DNA of 64,000 bases from Otis tarda (lineage: Eukaryota; Chordata; Aves; Otidiformes; Otididae): NCBI GenBank assembly GCA_026413225.1, contig CM048591.1, positions 46,397,803 through 46,461,802 of the forward strand, read 5' to 3'. Numbering within the stretch: position 1 is the stretch's first letter; each line of letters opens with the position of its first letter. This document shows positions 38,092-51,400 of this stretch, in pieces. Below the pieces are notes generated by a model. The model saw only the letters and a program-made list of their open reading frames with translations, did no database searches and was not told where the DNA came from. A program made the position numbers and the translations under genes.

Positions 38092-41000
38092 GAGATATTC
38101 TCAATCTAGGTTTCAGTGAAGACTAGAAGGTTTCATACCAGCAGTTTCAATTGTATTTCTTTATAGACTTACCACGAGTATCTTAACATCTTTATCCTAC
38201 ATGATGCACACGGACAAAACACAGAACAAAGCACAAACATAAGTATTTGCTCAAATTAAAGAGAAAATTAGTCATTTGTATCTTTTGTTCCTTTCAAAAA
38301 AGAAGCAGAGAAAATCCACAGTATAAGGGACCTAACTATGTTTAATAGCTAAAGTACTTACAGGCATACTACTGCTCTAGCAGGCATCTGATGCCTCAGA
38401 AATGTAATGCAGAATCCCATAATTAGAATATCTTCAAAGTCTGCACTGTAAACACGCTAGAACACTTAAGAACATTTACTATAATTCTCTATTGTGCCCA
38501 GGCGATGTGCCCTAAAAGCCACAGTATGATTTTTTTAACTAACAAATTGAATAATACATAAGTTCCTAGGTATTTGTCACATGGAAATTTTGTGTGTGAG
38601 ACAGAATCCAGTACTAGTCTAGCCAACAGATTTGAGTTCCCTAAGGAAAAAAATAATCGTAGTTCAGCCTTTCTTATACTTCTATGTATTTAAATACAAA
38701 AAAAAAATTACTAGCTAATATAAGTAACTAGCAAATATGACATGTAATGAAAGCAATTGAGAACACATGGTGAATAGGGAACAGAAAGGACATACCTGCT
38801 AATCTCAGCAAATAGTATGACTGTAGAAGGGAAATGTGAAATGACTGAGTTAATTGTACCCATTAGCTATGGGAAGCACAGGCAGAGAGTGAGCTGGCTG
38901 CCCACATAGTGGGGAAAGAGACCATAAAGAAAGTCTCTGCAGCAACAACATGAAATTAGACCTCCAAATAGATATGAGAGAAGACTATTTTAATCTTGTG
39001 GCTACTGCTCAGGGTTGTGGCATATGTGCAGATCAAATCTAGTCTATTGGGTATGCCTTTATTTCTTTGACTATGACATAGTTTATTTGCAGATATAAAT
39101 TTGAATAACTCTGTTGACCACAGGGGAAATATGGCATACGGTTTGTGGCCTGAAGACACATCAGTGACGGTCACCAGCTGTCTTCGTAACAGGCTGTCTG
39201 GTGGAAAGTAGAAGGAATGTAAGGTAATGGTACAGTATAAACAATAATTTTGAAACATTACTTTCTGTAGAAAAGCTAAAACAGATCAGCCTCATTGAAC
39301 ACTAATCCTGTCTCCTCTACAGAACATTTTACTTCATCTTCTCTGTTTGCTAACAAAAAAAATAAGCAAAGTCCATCAGGAGCTGATAATGTTTTTACTT
39401 CAATTGAATCAACTGTTGTATCCCAAGTTTAAAAATACAGAATGCAGTAATGTTAAATGACACACTGCTTGTAAGTCCAACTTACACTGGTGTTGATTTA
39501 TCTCAGAGGCAGACATTTAAATATTTGCTTAGTGTTACAGCAACTATCACTCAAATCTAGCTCCATGCTAATGGTGTTACAGCAAGTGAGAAATGACAAG
39601 AAGCCCGGAATAAGAACACACAAGTATATGAATATCTTGTTACAGTAGGATGGACATAGCAATCAAATTGAAATTTCAAGGATTTTTCAAGGGTTTTAAA
39701 CTCTAATTATCAGGAATCAGACCTTTTATTGTGTAAATGGGAACAAGTTCCTTTTAGTGCACATGATATGAGTAACCATAACTCTCCTTTCTTCAGTGGG
39801 AATGTATGGGAACAGTGCTGGCAACTTGTCATGCTAATATCTTTAGTTTATGTAATCATACCAAGCATTTAATTATATCTCTCTGTGTACATCTGTCAGT
39901 AAGTGTTAAAGCTAAAATATAGAACAGTGAGAAAAATGTTTGAAATGGTACGGGCTTGTATGGATTGCTAAGTCCACACTACAAGACATTTACTCCTAAC
40001 CATTCAGTGATTTTCTTTCAATAATTGCCTACTGGATAAAATGCCATTGAAAAACCATGATCAGTATGAAGTACGATTCTTTATATTAAAATTGATCCTC
40101 CTTAAAGAAAAGAACCAACAAATTCTCTTTTCACTTGCTCCACATGGTGCCCCTAAAGGAAGGATCTCATGCCAGCAACATGTTTGTGAGACAAAATCAA
40201 AGACATACAGCTCTGCTGAAGTACAAGTGTTGTCAGCTCTTATTACCATAATTTCCAGAATATTTAATATCTTTTATGTCTAACATTTACAACAAAGCTT
40301 GAAGGATGGGAGGCAGTGAGAGTGATTTGTGCATTGCAATAGCGGAAACCGTGATGAAATGACTATAGGTACATGGGTGGTCACATTTCTCCAGTTTAAT
40401 TTTTCTTTGCTCAAGTGTAGTCTCGATATTGATTTTTATTTCATCAGTTTACATATTCTAAACAGATCATGTGGGAATTGCTTTTCTAAGACAAACAGTA
40501 CCATTCCACAGCAGACTGAAACTGCTCCTAAACCCACTATTTAAACTGAAACTGAGGACAGACGGCATCTCATGGCTTTCTGTAAGGTAGATAAAGAAAG
40601 CAAGAACTACATATTGAGAAACATTAGAATTTTACTACTTTATGAATTTTTTTATTTTTAATGTACACAATGCTTGTGGAACTTAGAGCTCCGTAAAATC
40701 CTCTTTTCTTCTACAACAATGTTGACAATAGGAATGTTAGTTCTTTGACTACATATTCATGACACAAAAGATTTAATTTCAAAATAATTTTACATGACTT
40801 TTAGATGTATAGAAGGCTGAAGTAGTCTGTAGGAAAGTGTGTGATAGATTAATTTTTACTGCCTTAGACTTTTTGAAATATTTCAACTTAATGGATTTTG
40901 CTTACATTGTAATATATACACTGGCTTTGGTGCACACTAGTGCTGTAGAGTGGGTAAAAATAAAGCTATTTTAAAATTGATATTCTAGTTTGCCAGTCAT

Positions 41001-42922
41001 TTCTTCCTATTCTGTCTGTCTGGAAATACTAAGTGCAAGGCAGAAGGGAAGAGAGAATTAGCCTCCTATACCTAGAGAAAACAACACATGCAAACAGATA
41101 AACTGATTCTGAAATGCTTTTGAAATGCATTCAAACTGAGATCTAGTTATCTGATAATTTGAAAGAATTTAGACACAAATCTAAATTTGAATTCTAGTAC
41201 CAGAATCCTCTTTATTTTTTTTTTTAAGGTCCTGTACGGTGTCTTAAAAAAATAAAATAAAAAAAAAATCACACAAACCAAATTATCATGTGATTAATGT
41301 AATAAACATCAAAATCTATCTAAAAATTATTCCTCACCTGAATTGAATGAAGGAAACATAAAATTGCAGACATGTATATTAGTAAAAGTATTGTTAATCC
41401 ACTTTATAAATACAAGTTGCATCAGACAAATGTAATTCTACTGCAGATTGTTTTATCTTTCATTTACAATTGACACTTAGCATATACAGTTTACTTAATA
41501 ATTCACTGTGAAGGACAGTAAGTACTTAAGATTATTTATATTTTTATTTCATTGAACAAAAAGAAATAAGGAGAGCATTATTGCCATATGACCACAGGGG
41601 TGCTCCAGTGAACCCAGTTTTAAAAAACATTTTGTTACTACAGTGGAAGACAGCTTATTCCTTGCCTTCAATCAGTTAATTTCAGTATGTTTGTGCTACT
41701 AGAAATTCCATATTATTTCCTAAAGGAAGACAGAAATCTGGAAACAAATAAATCAAGACAAAGATCAAGCAAAAAGTTGCCTGACCACAATTCAGCAATG
41801 CAAATAGTAATTCTTGCCATTCTTGCCTTTGAGCATTGCAAGTGCAAAGGTTAAAAACAAACTTCTAGATAGTAATACAATATCATTAACTAAAAAATTA
41901 AAGACTAATTTACCAGTATGTTTTACAAATACTAGGAGTGGAAGAACAGTCTGGGAAAGGAAATAGGTGAAAACACTTCAACGCTTTTTTCAGACAGTCC
42001 AACTAATAGTGAGTGATCCACTCAAGTAGTTGGAAGTGCCCAGAGAAGACACCTTAGTAACGCTCAACTTCTAAGTTTCCAACTCTTGATATTTGACTTA
42101 TTTTAAAAATTGGTCAGTTCCTACCCCATGGCAGCTATATTATGTACGCTTTTTTTTTTTTTTTAATTTTCCCCTCCTCCTGACTGTCAAGTTTTGTATT
42201 AAACCAATATTTATTTCATTCTGTAACATAGTCTGGTCTTTATAATAGGAACCTTCTCTTTGAAACAAGGAATTGTTTGCTCCTAAAAACCTTTGTCATC
42301 ACTGAATAAATCAAGGATCAAGCTAATTATAACAGGAGACTGCTTCTGTTTGGCAAATTAACATCTTGGCAATCAGAAGTGATGTCAAAATAAGTACAAG
42401 AAAAGGACACGACAATTTAATAGGGTATCAGTTGTATGTATTTTTAGGTCTGTCAGAATATGGAAATCATTCTTCAGCTATCAAACTACACTTCAAATTA
42501 TCTTCATATAACACAATGACTAAGAGATTTTTAATACTTTTTAAATGAAAATATGATTCATGTTGTATTTAAAAGAATAAAATTTGTACTTTGTACATTC
42601 ATTTCATTCATACTATGAGGTAAGAAGCTACTGAAAAAATATATTTATAAAAAATATCACATAATTTCATAAGTGTTTTTAAAATGTATTATTTTTGCCG
42701 TCTTTGCAGAGGAGTAAATTACCCCAGCCAGTTTGTTCTGAGGTCTCTGACAGAAGTTATTGACCACAATAAAAACAGAACCATCAGTTTCTATTTTTCC
42801 CCTTCATAACTTTTCTTATATTTCTTATTACTTAGTCAAACATACAAGCAGTATTATAAATCTAAATATTAACTTGATTCTAGAGATTTCTGTAGTTTTC
42901 TCCAAGTATGACCAAGACATAG
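38092..42922. other. Intronic DNA, no gene or repeat recognised
   Basis: AT-rich unique sequence. Short frames such as 38956-39258 (minus) and 40041-40283 (plus) have no domain, no conserved motif and no convincing splice context. Confidence 0.6.
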
Positions 42923-44011
42923 TGTTCTGGTTTTGTTAGAGAGGGGGGGCCTAAGGTGGTAGCTTCTGTAGCAAACTGCTAGAAGTTGCTCCCCTTTGTT
43001 TAGTGGACTCGGCCGGGCCTAGGGCGGACCCGCTGCTGGCCAACGCCGAGCCAATTGGTAGCAGAACGTCCCGTGATAACGCCTCTGCAATAATGTATTT
43101 AAGTAGGGGAAAACAGGAAAAAAAAAGAAAGAAGAGAAGATGTGAAGCAGCTGAGCGGGGGGCAGAGAGGGGGAGGCGCGAGCCTCGTGGGCCTTGCAGG
43201 CCTCACCCTCTGGCCTCCCGCCGGGCAGCCAACTGGGCCCAACTCGGCCCAGCCTGGCTGCAAGAAGTGGAGAGGAGATGAGAAGTGAACGAGATGTAAA
43301 AAGGATCCTGAGAAGCGTCTGCCAGCCTGTTGTAAGGAACGGCTGCAGACGCCAAGGTCAGTGAAGAAGGAGGGGGAGGAGTAATGCGGCTCCTGGCCAA
43401 GATTCCTCTGCAGCCTGTGGTGAAGACCATGGTGGAGCGGGTTGTCCCACTGCAGTCCATGGAGGTCCACGGAGGGGCAGAGATCCACCTGCAGCCCGTG
43501 GAGGGCCCGCTGGGACAGCTGTTCTAGAGGGACTGCACCCCGTGGAAGAGATGACCCACGCCGGAGCAGTTTCACGAAGGACTGTGGCCCGTGGGAGGGA
43601 CCCCACGCTGGAGCAGAGGAGGAATGCAAGGAGTTCTTCCCCCGACAATGACACAGCGGCATAAAACAACGTGTGATGAACTGACCGCGACCCCCATTCC
43701 CTTCCCCCCTTCCCCGTGCCGCTCGGGAGGGGAAGGTAGTATAGATAATGTTAATCCCGGGAAGAGGGAGGGGTGGGGGGAGGTTATCTTGTTCCCTGTC
43801 TCATTCTCCTGTTAGTTTTAGAAATAAATGAATAGTTTTCCCCAAGTGGAGTCTGTTTTGCCCGTAACGGTAACTTTAAGGATTCTCTCCCCGTCCTTAT
43901 CTCAAACCTTAAGCCATTTTTCCTATATCATCTCCTCCTATTCTCTCGGAGGGTGGGGGGAGCGAGAGAGAGACTGCGTAGTCTGGTCCCGATCGGGGCT
44001 GAACTACGGCA
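42923..44011 (+). mobile_element. Family A solo LTR, plus orientation, perfect 5-bp target duplication
   Basis: 1089 bp from TGTTCTGGTTTTG to CTGAACTACGGCA. The flanking 5-mers at 42918-42922 and 44012-44016 are both catag. It differs from the 2.9-kb copy by loss of a block between two 'gtggagg' repeats near 43500. AATAAA is present near 43820. The GC-rich body stands out from AT-rich flanks. Antisense to the host gene. No internal viral sequence. Confidence 0.92.
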
Positions 44012-45555
44012 CATAGTTTTCTGTTTTCTCCAAATATGACCAAGAAACTGAAATCCAGCTCCAGCTCAGGAAAGCTAAACTGACAGAACACTCATCAGAG
44101 CTGTGCAAGCAGGAAAACAAATCTCAAAGCTTTGAGCTGCTTATGGAGAGATCCTTGCTGGTTGCCCCAGGTGATATAAATAAACCTTCAGCTTGGATGG
44201 TAGTCAGTGTCTCAGCATGGGAGAACACCGCAGATATAATAACCAGCTGTGCTTTTGTAGACCATTTCAGGGTGCTTTTTGCATGCTTCTTATTTGCAGC
44301 CCTTAGAATACATACACTCTTGTGATGATAGAGATTTGCTCTATGCATACATGTGAGCTTTGTTCCCATGCTTTTCATCTTCAGCCAGGTAAGAAGGTTG
44401 GCCTACAAGGCCTACAAACTACACACACCTCCAGACAAAAATTTGTCCTACACAAGTGAACTCTACTTCAAATATGACCCACAAATCTTAATATAGAAAA
44501 TATAGGTGAGTTTGGGCAAAAATACAGGTAGTCATGAATGGAATTTCAATCCATATCACCAAAAATCTGTTAGAATTTACATATCCCTTCAGAAAGTCCT
44601 GAATAGAGACACTTTTCCCATGTTAAAAATAACCTCTCATGGATGATCTAAATCAAGTCTGAAAATTAATGATACACACTGTCAGTGACTGAAAGCAGGA
44701 CAAATGGAAGTTTTGTTTGAAGGTACATTGGTTCTGGAGTGTAAAAAAAAAAATGGAAAACACCAGTAAAAACCTACTTGTTAAATCCAGAATGTTTAAT
44801 ATTTTAAAATACATGCAAATGTTCATTTTTGTTCAGCCAGAACTGCTTCAGAATTACACTGATTTCACCTAAACTGACTGCTGTTTTAACAAAGTAAAGA
44901 TCTGACCTCACATGAAGAAAAGGCTAAGACAGTACTTTAAAATCATTCTTTTGAGGACAGCATTTTCAGTTAAAATACTAAAGTATAAGTTTTCATTACA
45001 GAAATTATGAAAAAAAATAGAAAAGAAAATATCTCAGATGAAAGAACAAAATAGGTGGAAAATGTGCCATAACAAACCAATAACGAAAGTTAGAACAATC
45101 AGAGTGTGCATTATTCCGTCTGAGGAAAACATGCAAGATTAATTAACCATTAAAGTTCTCCTTAAATATAATCTGTTTGTGAGCAAATTAGTTATTGATA
45201 CTTAACTCAATTAAGAACATAGGGGTTTCCTGGTGTTTCACTCCAGCAAACTAGAATTCGGCAGTCTTCATTATTTCTCATCTTCATATTTTCAGCAACT
45301 TAGTTTGTGATTATGGAGGTTTGTCTTTAATTTTCTTTTTCTCCTTCTGATCTCCTCTATTCTATTAAAAATATATTTTTCATATCTGTTTCCTAATTGT
45401 ATACTTTTCCATTCTTTTTGAAAGGGAGAAAAAAAGTATAAACAAACTAAAAAAATCTTAATTTATGATTGCCAAAAAACTAATAGACAGCAAATGCATT
45501 TGTCTTTTGTCTTTTAACTTGTTTTTTAAGAAATCCTTTCAAATAGGCTGCCTTT
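44012..45555. other. Intronic DNA, no gene recognised
   Basis: AT-rich unique sequence between an LTR and a CR1. It begins with a second copy (44023-44045) of a 23-bp word that also lies just left of the LTR. Nothing else is recognisable. Confidence 0.6.
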
Positions 45556-46862
45556 CATAGAATCATAGAATGGTTACGGTTGGAAGGGACCTTCAAAGGT
45601 CATCTAGTCCAACCCCCCTGCAAGGAGCAGGGACATCCCCGACTACATCAGGTTGCTGAGAGCCTCATCCAGCCTGGCCTTGAACATTTCCAGGGATGAG
45701 GCTTCCACTACTTCTCTGGGCAACCTGTTCTAGTGTTCTACAACCCTCATTGTAAAAAATTTTTTCCTAATATCCACCGAGTGCTCCGTCCATCAAACCC
45801 ATGTCTCTCCAGTTTAGAGAGAAGGATGTCGTGCGGGACAGTGTCAAAAGCTTTCCACAAGTCCAGGTAGATGATATCCGTTGTTCGTCCCTTGTCCACC
45901 GATGCTGTCACCCCCTCACAGAAGGCCACCAAATTGGTCAGGCCCGATCTGCCCTTGGTGAAGCCATGTTGGCTGTCACCAACCACCTCCTTGCTCTCCA
46001 TGTGCCTTAGCATGATTTCCAGGACAATCTGCTCCATGACCTTGCCAGGCACAGAGGTGAGGCTGACTAGCCTGTAGTTGCCCAGGTCCTCCTTGTTCCC
46101 CTTTCTAAAAATTGGGGTTGTGTTCCCTCTCTTCCAGTCATCGGGGACCTCACCAGACCACCACAACTTCTCAAATACGATAGCCAGTGGCTTGGCAACT
46201 TCATCTGCCAGTTCCCTCAGGACCTGCGGATGGATCTCATCAGGTCCCATGGACTTGTGCACCCTCAAGTTCCTTAGATGATCCCGAACCTGCTCTTCGA
46301 GTACAGTGGGCGGTTCTTCATCCTCGCAGTCCCTGCTTGTGCCTTCTACAGCTTGGGTGGTTGGACAAGAGCCCTTACTGGTGAAGACTGAGGCAAAGAA
46401 GTCATTGAGTACCTCAGCCTTCTCCATGTCCCGGGTGACGAGGACACTGGTTTCCTTCCGGAGGAGGCCTACATTCTCCTTGGACTTTCTTTTGTCCCCT
46501 ACATACCTATAGAAGCTCTTCTTGTTGCTTTTTATATCCCTGCCCAGATTCAGTTCTGTCAGGTCTTTGCCTTCCTCACCTGATCCCTGGCCACTCACAT
46601 AGCCTCTTTGTAGACCTCCCAGGCTACCTGTCTCCGTTTCCACCCTCTAGAGGCTTCCTTCTTTACCTTCAGTCGGTCCAGGAGCTCCTTGCTCATCCAC
46701 ACGGGCCTCCTGGCCTTTTTGACCAACTTGTTCTTCGTCGGGATGCACCTCTGCTGAGCTTGGAGCAGGTGCTTCTTGAATGTGGACCAACTTTTCTGGG
46801 CCCCTCTTCCCTCCAGGGCCACCTCCCATGGCACTTGGCCCATCAGGTCCCTGAAGAGGAGC
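45556..46862 (-). mobile_element. CR1 LINE with internal deletion
   Basis: The 3' tail at the left ('tcatagaatcatagaatggt') and about 210 bp of 3' UTR are joined at 45771-45776 directly to the RT region equivalent to 25160 of the 24-kb copy. About 840 bp, including motif C and the C-terminal part of ORF2, are missing. The right portion extends further 5' than the other copies, into the linker between endonuclease and RT, and ends near 46862. Confidence 0.92.
45777..46643 (-). pseudogene. CR1 ORF2 fragment: linker and N-terminal half of RT
   Basis: An open frame of about 290 codons on the minus strand. It runs from a Lys-rich linker ('[20 protein letters not shown]'), through '[13 protein letters not shown]' and '[20 protein letters not shown]', into the RT fingers ('[20 protein letters not shown]', 'QHGFTKGRS') and motif A '[11 protein letters not shown]' with the catalytic Asp kept. 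It then runs off at the deletion junction, so the PQGS and FADD blocks are gone. A further piece in another frame (46595-46843) continues the linker upstream ('TKNKLVKKARRPVWMSKELL'), so one frameshift also lies near 46600-46640. Confidence 0.85.
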
Positions 46863-47380
46863 TTTTCAAAAATGAAATGAATGAGCTTTGGGGAGCTTTT
46901 CGAAAATAAGAATGTGAAAGAATGGAAATTAAGGTAAAGTCACACGTATAAATGTTCGTGTTTCATATTGGTCCTAGTAATTTTAAATATATTTAAATAC
47001 ATGAGTTAGGTCAATCCACAACAACAACAAAAAAAGATATATGACTATTTTTGTTTTATAGTGGCCAAATGACTTCTATTTCTCTAAATCAAAGCTGTTT
47101 GTATATGAATTTTATGTTAACTGACTTGATTGAATGATCATTTATCAAAACATGTCAACACATTAGTGGACTCAACTTCATATCTTTAAGAAAGCTAAGA
47201 GTTAACACAAAGTACAGTTGTACTATGCATTATTGAGATTCTCCTACCTTCAACAATAACAACAACAAAATACTATTGCTATTACTGCCTTGTAATTTAT
47301 TTATATGATGTACACTGTATTTACATATCCTTTATAAATATTTATATTACACGTATACTCACATTATTGCCTTGCAATTA
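46863..47380. other. Intronic DNA, nothing recognised
   Basis: AT-rich spacer between a CR1 and an LTR, with short (CAA)n-like stretches at about 47021 and 47255. No gene or repeat family recognised. Confidence 0.6.
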
Positions 47381-48420
47381 TGTGATGGGTTGACCCTGGG
47401 TGGATGTCAGGTGCCCACCAAAACCACTCTATCGCTTCCCTTCTCAACTGGACAGGGGAGAGAATATATAACAAAAGGCTTGTGGGTCAAGATAAGGACA
47501 GGAGATCACTCACCAGTTACCATCACAGGCAAAACAGACTCAACTTGGGGAAATTTATTACCAAAAAAATCAGAGTAGAAGAATGAGAAATAAAATCAAA
47601 TATTTAAAAGACATCTTCTCCTCACCTCTCCCTTCTTCCTGAGCTCAACTTCACTCACAAATTTTCTACTTTCTCATCAGTGATGCAAGGGGATGGGGAA
47701 TGGAGGTTGTGGTCAGTTGCCTCTGCTGCTTCTTTCTCCTCAGGAGGTGGACTCCTCATACTCTTCCCCTGCTTACCCAGTGTGGGGTCCCTCCCTCAGG
47801 AGACAATCCTCCCTTAACTTCTCCAACGTGAGTCCTTCCCAAGAATGTTCTAGCGTAGGTCCCTGCTATGGGAGTGTAGTTCTTTGGGAACAGACTGCTC
47901 CAGTGTGAGTCTCCCATGGGGTCACAAGTCCTGCCAGCAAACCTGCTCCACTGTGAGCTCATCTTCACAGGTTCCAGATCCTGACAGAAGCCTGCTCCAG
48001 CACAGGCTTCCCAGAGTGTCACAGGCACTTCAGGCATCCACCTCCTCCGGTGTGGGATCCTCCATGGGCTGCAGGTGGGTATCTGCTCCACCTTGGACTT
48101 CAGTGGGCTGCAGTGGGACAGCCTGCTTCACCGTGGTCCTCACTATGGGCTGCAGGGGAATTTCTGCTTCTGGTACCTGAAAATGTCCTCCCTCTCCTTT
48201 TTCACTGACCTTGGTGTCTCCATGGTTCTCTCTCGCATATTCTCACTTCTCTTTTTAGCTGTAATTGCACAGGGTTTTTTTCCTCCTTCTTGAATATTTT
48301 ATCACAGAGGCTCTACCTGCTTTGTTGATTGGCCTGGCTTTGGCCAGTGACGGGTCTGTCTAGCAGCTTCTCACAGAAGGCATCGCTGTAGCCTCCCCAC
48401 TACCAAAACCTTGTCATGCA
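47381..48420 (-). mobile_element. Solo LTR, divergent relative of family A, minus orientation
   Basis: Read on plus, it starts TGTGATGGGTTGACCCTGG and ends CCTTGTCATGCA, so TG...CA on either strand. The flanking 5-mers aatta and aatca give an imperfect target duplication. The interior shares blocks with family A in the same order: 'ggcaaaacagactcaacttg', 'cagcctgcttcaccgtggtc', 'tcactgaccttggtgtctcc', 'attttatcacagaggc' and 'ggctttggccag'. It is clearly older or from a sister subfamily. Its ends differ from family A. Same orientation as the host gene. Confidence 0.8.
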
Positions 48421-51400
48421 AATCAAAAACAAATTATCTGTCACCTGAGACCATACAGATTTTCCAGTCTTGCAGAAGCTACCACTAAGTGCCTTGATTC
48501 TTCCTGACATTCATGAAAGTATTTTTAAAGCTTTCAGCTTCTCCTGCCTACATCACCTGAGGCAATGTACTTCATGTTCGAAGGCTACCATTACAAACAG
48601 GATTGGAGGGGTCATACTTGTTTGAAAGATTAGATCCTGCACTAAAATAGTTCTGATAGTGGATTTTTTTCTTTTTTTTTCTTTTTTTCCTTTTTTTTAA
48701 ATCTTAGCTTTTTGTTATAAGCAAAATAATAACTGTATTTGATATGTGGGTCTATGAAAATACATGTTCTTTTTTTTTTTAAAAAAAAAAAACAACTATG
48801 ATCTTCTGACCTTACTAAACACAATTTGTTACAGATTCTTTACTGTTTCAAAATAATTTCGCTCTATGTTAGGGATTTTCTATGCCAGGTTTTTCAGCTT
48901 GAATAATATTTGCCTTCTGAGTACAGCATAGTGGAATGGAAACATCATTTCAACTCCACACAACACTTATTAATCAAACTGTAATGCAGACTCCACATGA
49001 AAAACTAAATCTGTCTCCAAACAAATTATAATAGCATTATGATAAATATTGTCTAAACAGATAAGAGCCACAGAAAACATCACAGTGTTATTATCCATTA
49101 TTCAAACATCCAGAACTCAGTATCAAGAATGTGTTTGCCATATGATACAAACCTTTGGTACAATTAATTGAAAGAAAGAACAAGTTAAATTTTCTGTATT
49201 TGGGAATATGATCAAACATAGAATGTTTATTTTGATATAGCCTGCATCCCTAATTATTTGAAATAGCAAGGTTTTTTTCTTTGATGGAATATATATATAT
49301 GACCTTTTATAGAAAATATTTTTATTTTAGTGACAATACTGGCAATTATATTCATCACTATAAAGATACTCCTATAACAATCAGACTGAGTTGTTTTTTG
49401 AATGCTTTGTATACAAGGAACAGTCAGGCATGCTACAGTGTAAGAGGTATCCCTCATATAGTCTTCAAAGGACAGGTTTAAGCAGTCTACTCAGAACAAA
49501 CAACCCCAAACAGTTTTGTTGAGTCATGAGCTGAGTACATGATTCTCACTCTGCTGTACTGGCAGAGGTAATGAACAACTGGCCTTCTTTCTCTTCATGC
49601 AATTGCGCTTACAGATTTTTATTGCATCCACACCGAATATTCTTTTTTTCCAGGCTAAAGAATCCATCATTTCCTTCATGCTAGCTGTCCATTTTTTTAA
49701 TCTCTTAAATCATCATTCTCTGAATCTTTTCCTGTTCTATTATACCATTTTTTAAATGGATGAACAGGTCTGAACTGAAGACATGAATGAAACACATATT
49801 TACACAGTGAGGTATGAGGTTTTTCTGTCTCATTCTCTACTCATTTCTTAATAATTCTAACACTCTATTTACATCTTTGATCCTGAGGATTGAGCTGATA
49901 TTTATAAACTGTTTATAACCTCAAGCTCTTTTCTTGTAGTAGTGCACAGACAGTCATTTAACATGGAAGGCTGGAGAGATTTATTTGGGGGTTTGTTTTG
50001 TTGGTTTTGTGGTTTTTTTGCCGTGTACATTATGCTAGTAATAAAGCCGCTTTTATTTTCTTTTCTGTTTCATTATAGTATTTTACATACATAACTTATA
50101 AATGCTTCAGACTAAAATACAGGCCATAATCCAATGTAGGAGTGATTTTTTTTTCCTAGTTTATTTAATGTTTATTGTACCAAAAAAAAAAAAAAAGGAA
50201 GAAGAAATGAATAAACTTTCTCTGACCATATCAGAGAAAATGCTCTGTAGGATGAGCACACATTACACCATTATTTCAGAGTACTTTTGAGCTTGTTGTC
50301 ACGCTCTGAGTAGAAAGGAAGATTCTTAGCATTCCTACCAAAAATGACAGAATTCTGTTTTATTTTCCCCTACAAAGTAAAACTTGCTGTTATCAATATT
50401 AGAGAGATAAATCATCTCTCTCAAGAGCAGTGAGTTAAGTTAGGATCTTAGTACAGACCTATAGTGAAGAATGAAGTATAAGTGGTCAATAATGAATAAT
50501 GAAGAGTAAATGGAAGATAAATGAACTCGATTGTATTCTTAATAATGAAGAAATACTTTTAAAATGCTAAACATCTTAATATGTAAGGTTAACCTGCAAC
50601 AATATCAAATGCAAAAAATTCTGCATAAAACGTTGTTATTCTACCTTTATTTAAATAAATAAATAATTTTTAAATTAAGGAGACTATTTCTACTGACTGT
50701 TTAATTAAAATTATTAATTCTCTGTACTTCATCTAAGATGTATTTGCAATGTTCTAGAATAGTTTTGCAGCTGTTCACAACTAACATTATTTCTAAAGGA
50801 AACTCAGTAAATCAAATGAGCAGTATTAAGACAAAGCCAAGCACCTAGATAGTAACTGCATCTTGTTAACTACTACTTTGTATTTGCAACTGCATGTATT
50901 TCATAGACATTTCTACTTCTAAGGAAAAATTAGACTAGTGAGGAAATGGTGAGTAACATTTTGCATTAAAGACATGAATTTATATATAGACTAGAAACTC
51001 TATTTCAGTACCTGTTGAATCAGGGACAACACTTTTCTACTGGGTGTACACTGTCCTTCATGAATCAGTTCTTTGAGACTGGTTGTGTCACTATAAAAAG
51101 CACTAAACTAAAGTACTTACAAATACCTTAGCTCTTCTGTATGGCAATTCCAGGAAAAAAAAAATCCACTATTTGTCAGTGAAAAAGAAAGTTTATATTA
51201 ATTATTACATGATAAGACTTTACAAGGGTGTAACATCTGTTCTGACACTGAAAGTTGCAGATCTTTAAACCACAGTTCAGATGCATGACTTGTTTTGTCC
51301 TGTGAAGTTTTGTGTCCAACAAGAATAATCCTGACAATACTTCCTAATTGGAAATAATTCTGCGACTGCATATGAGTTGAGAATGCCAGAACAGTTAATT

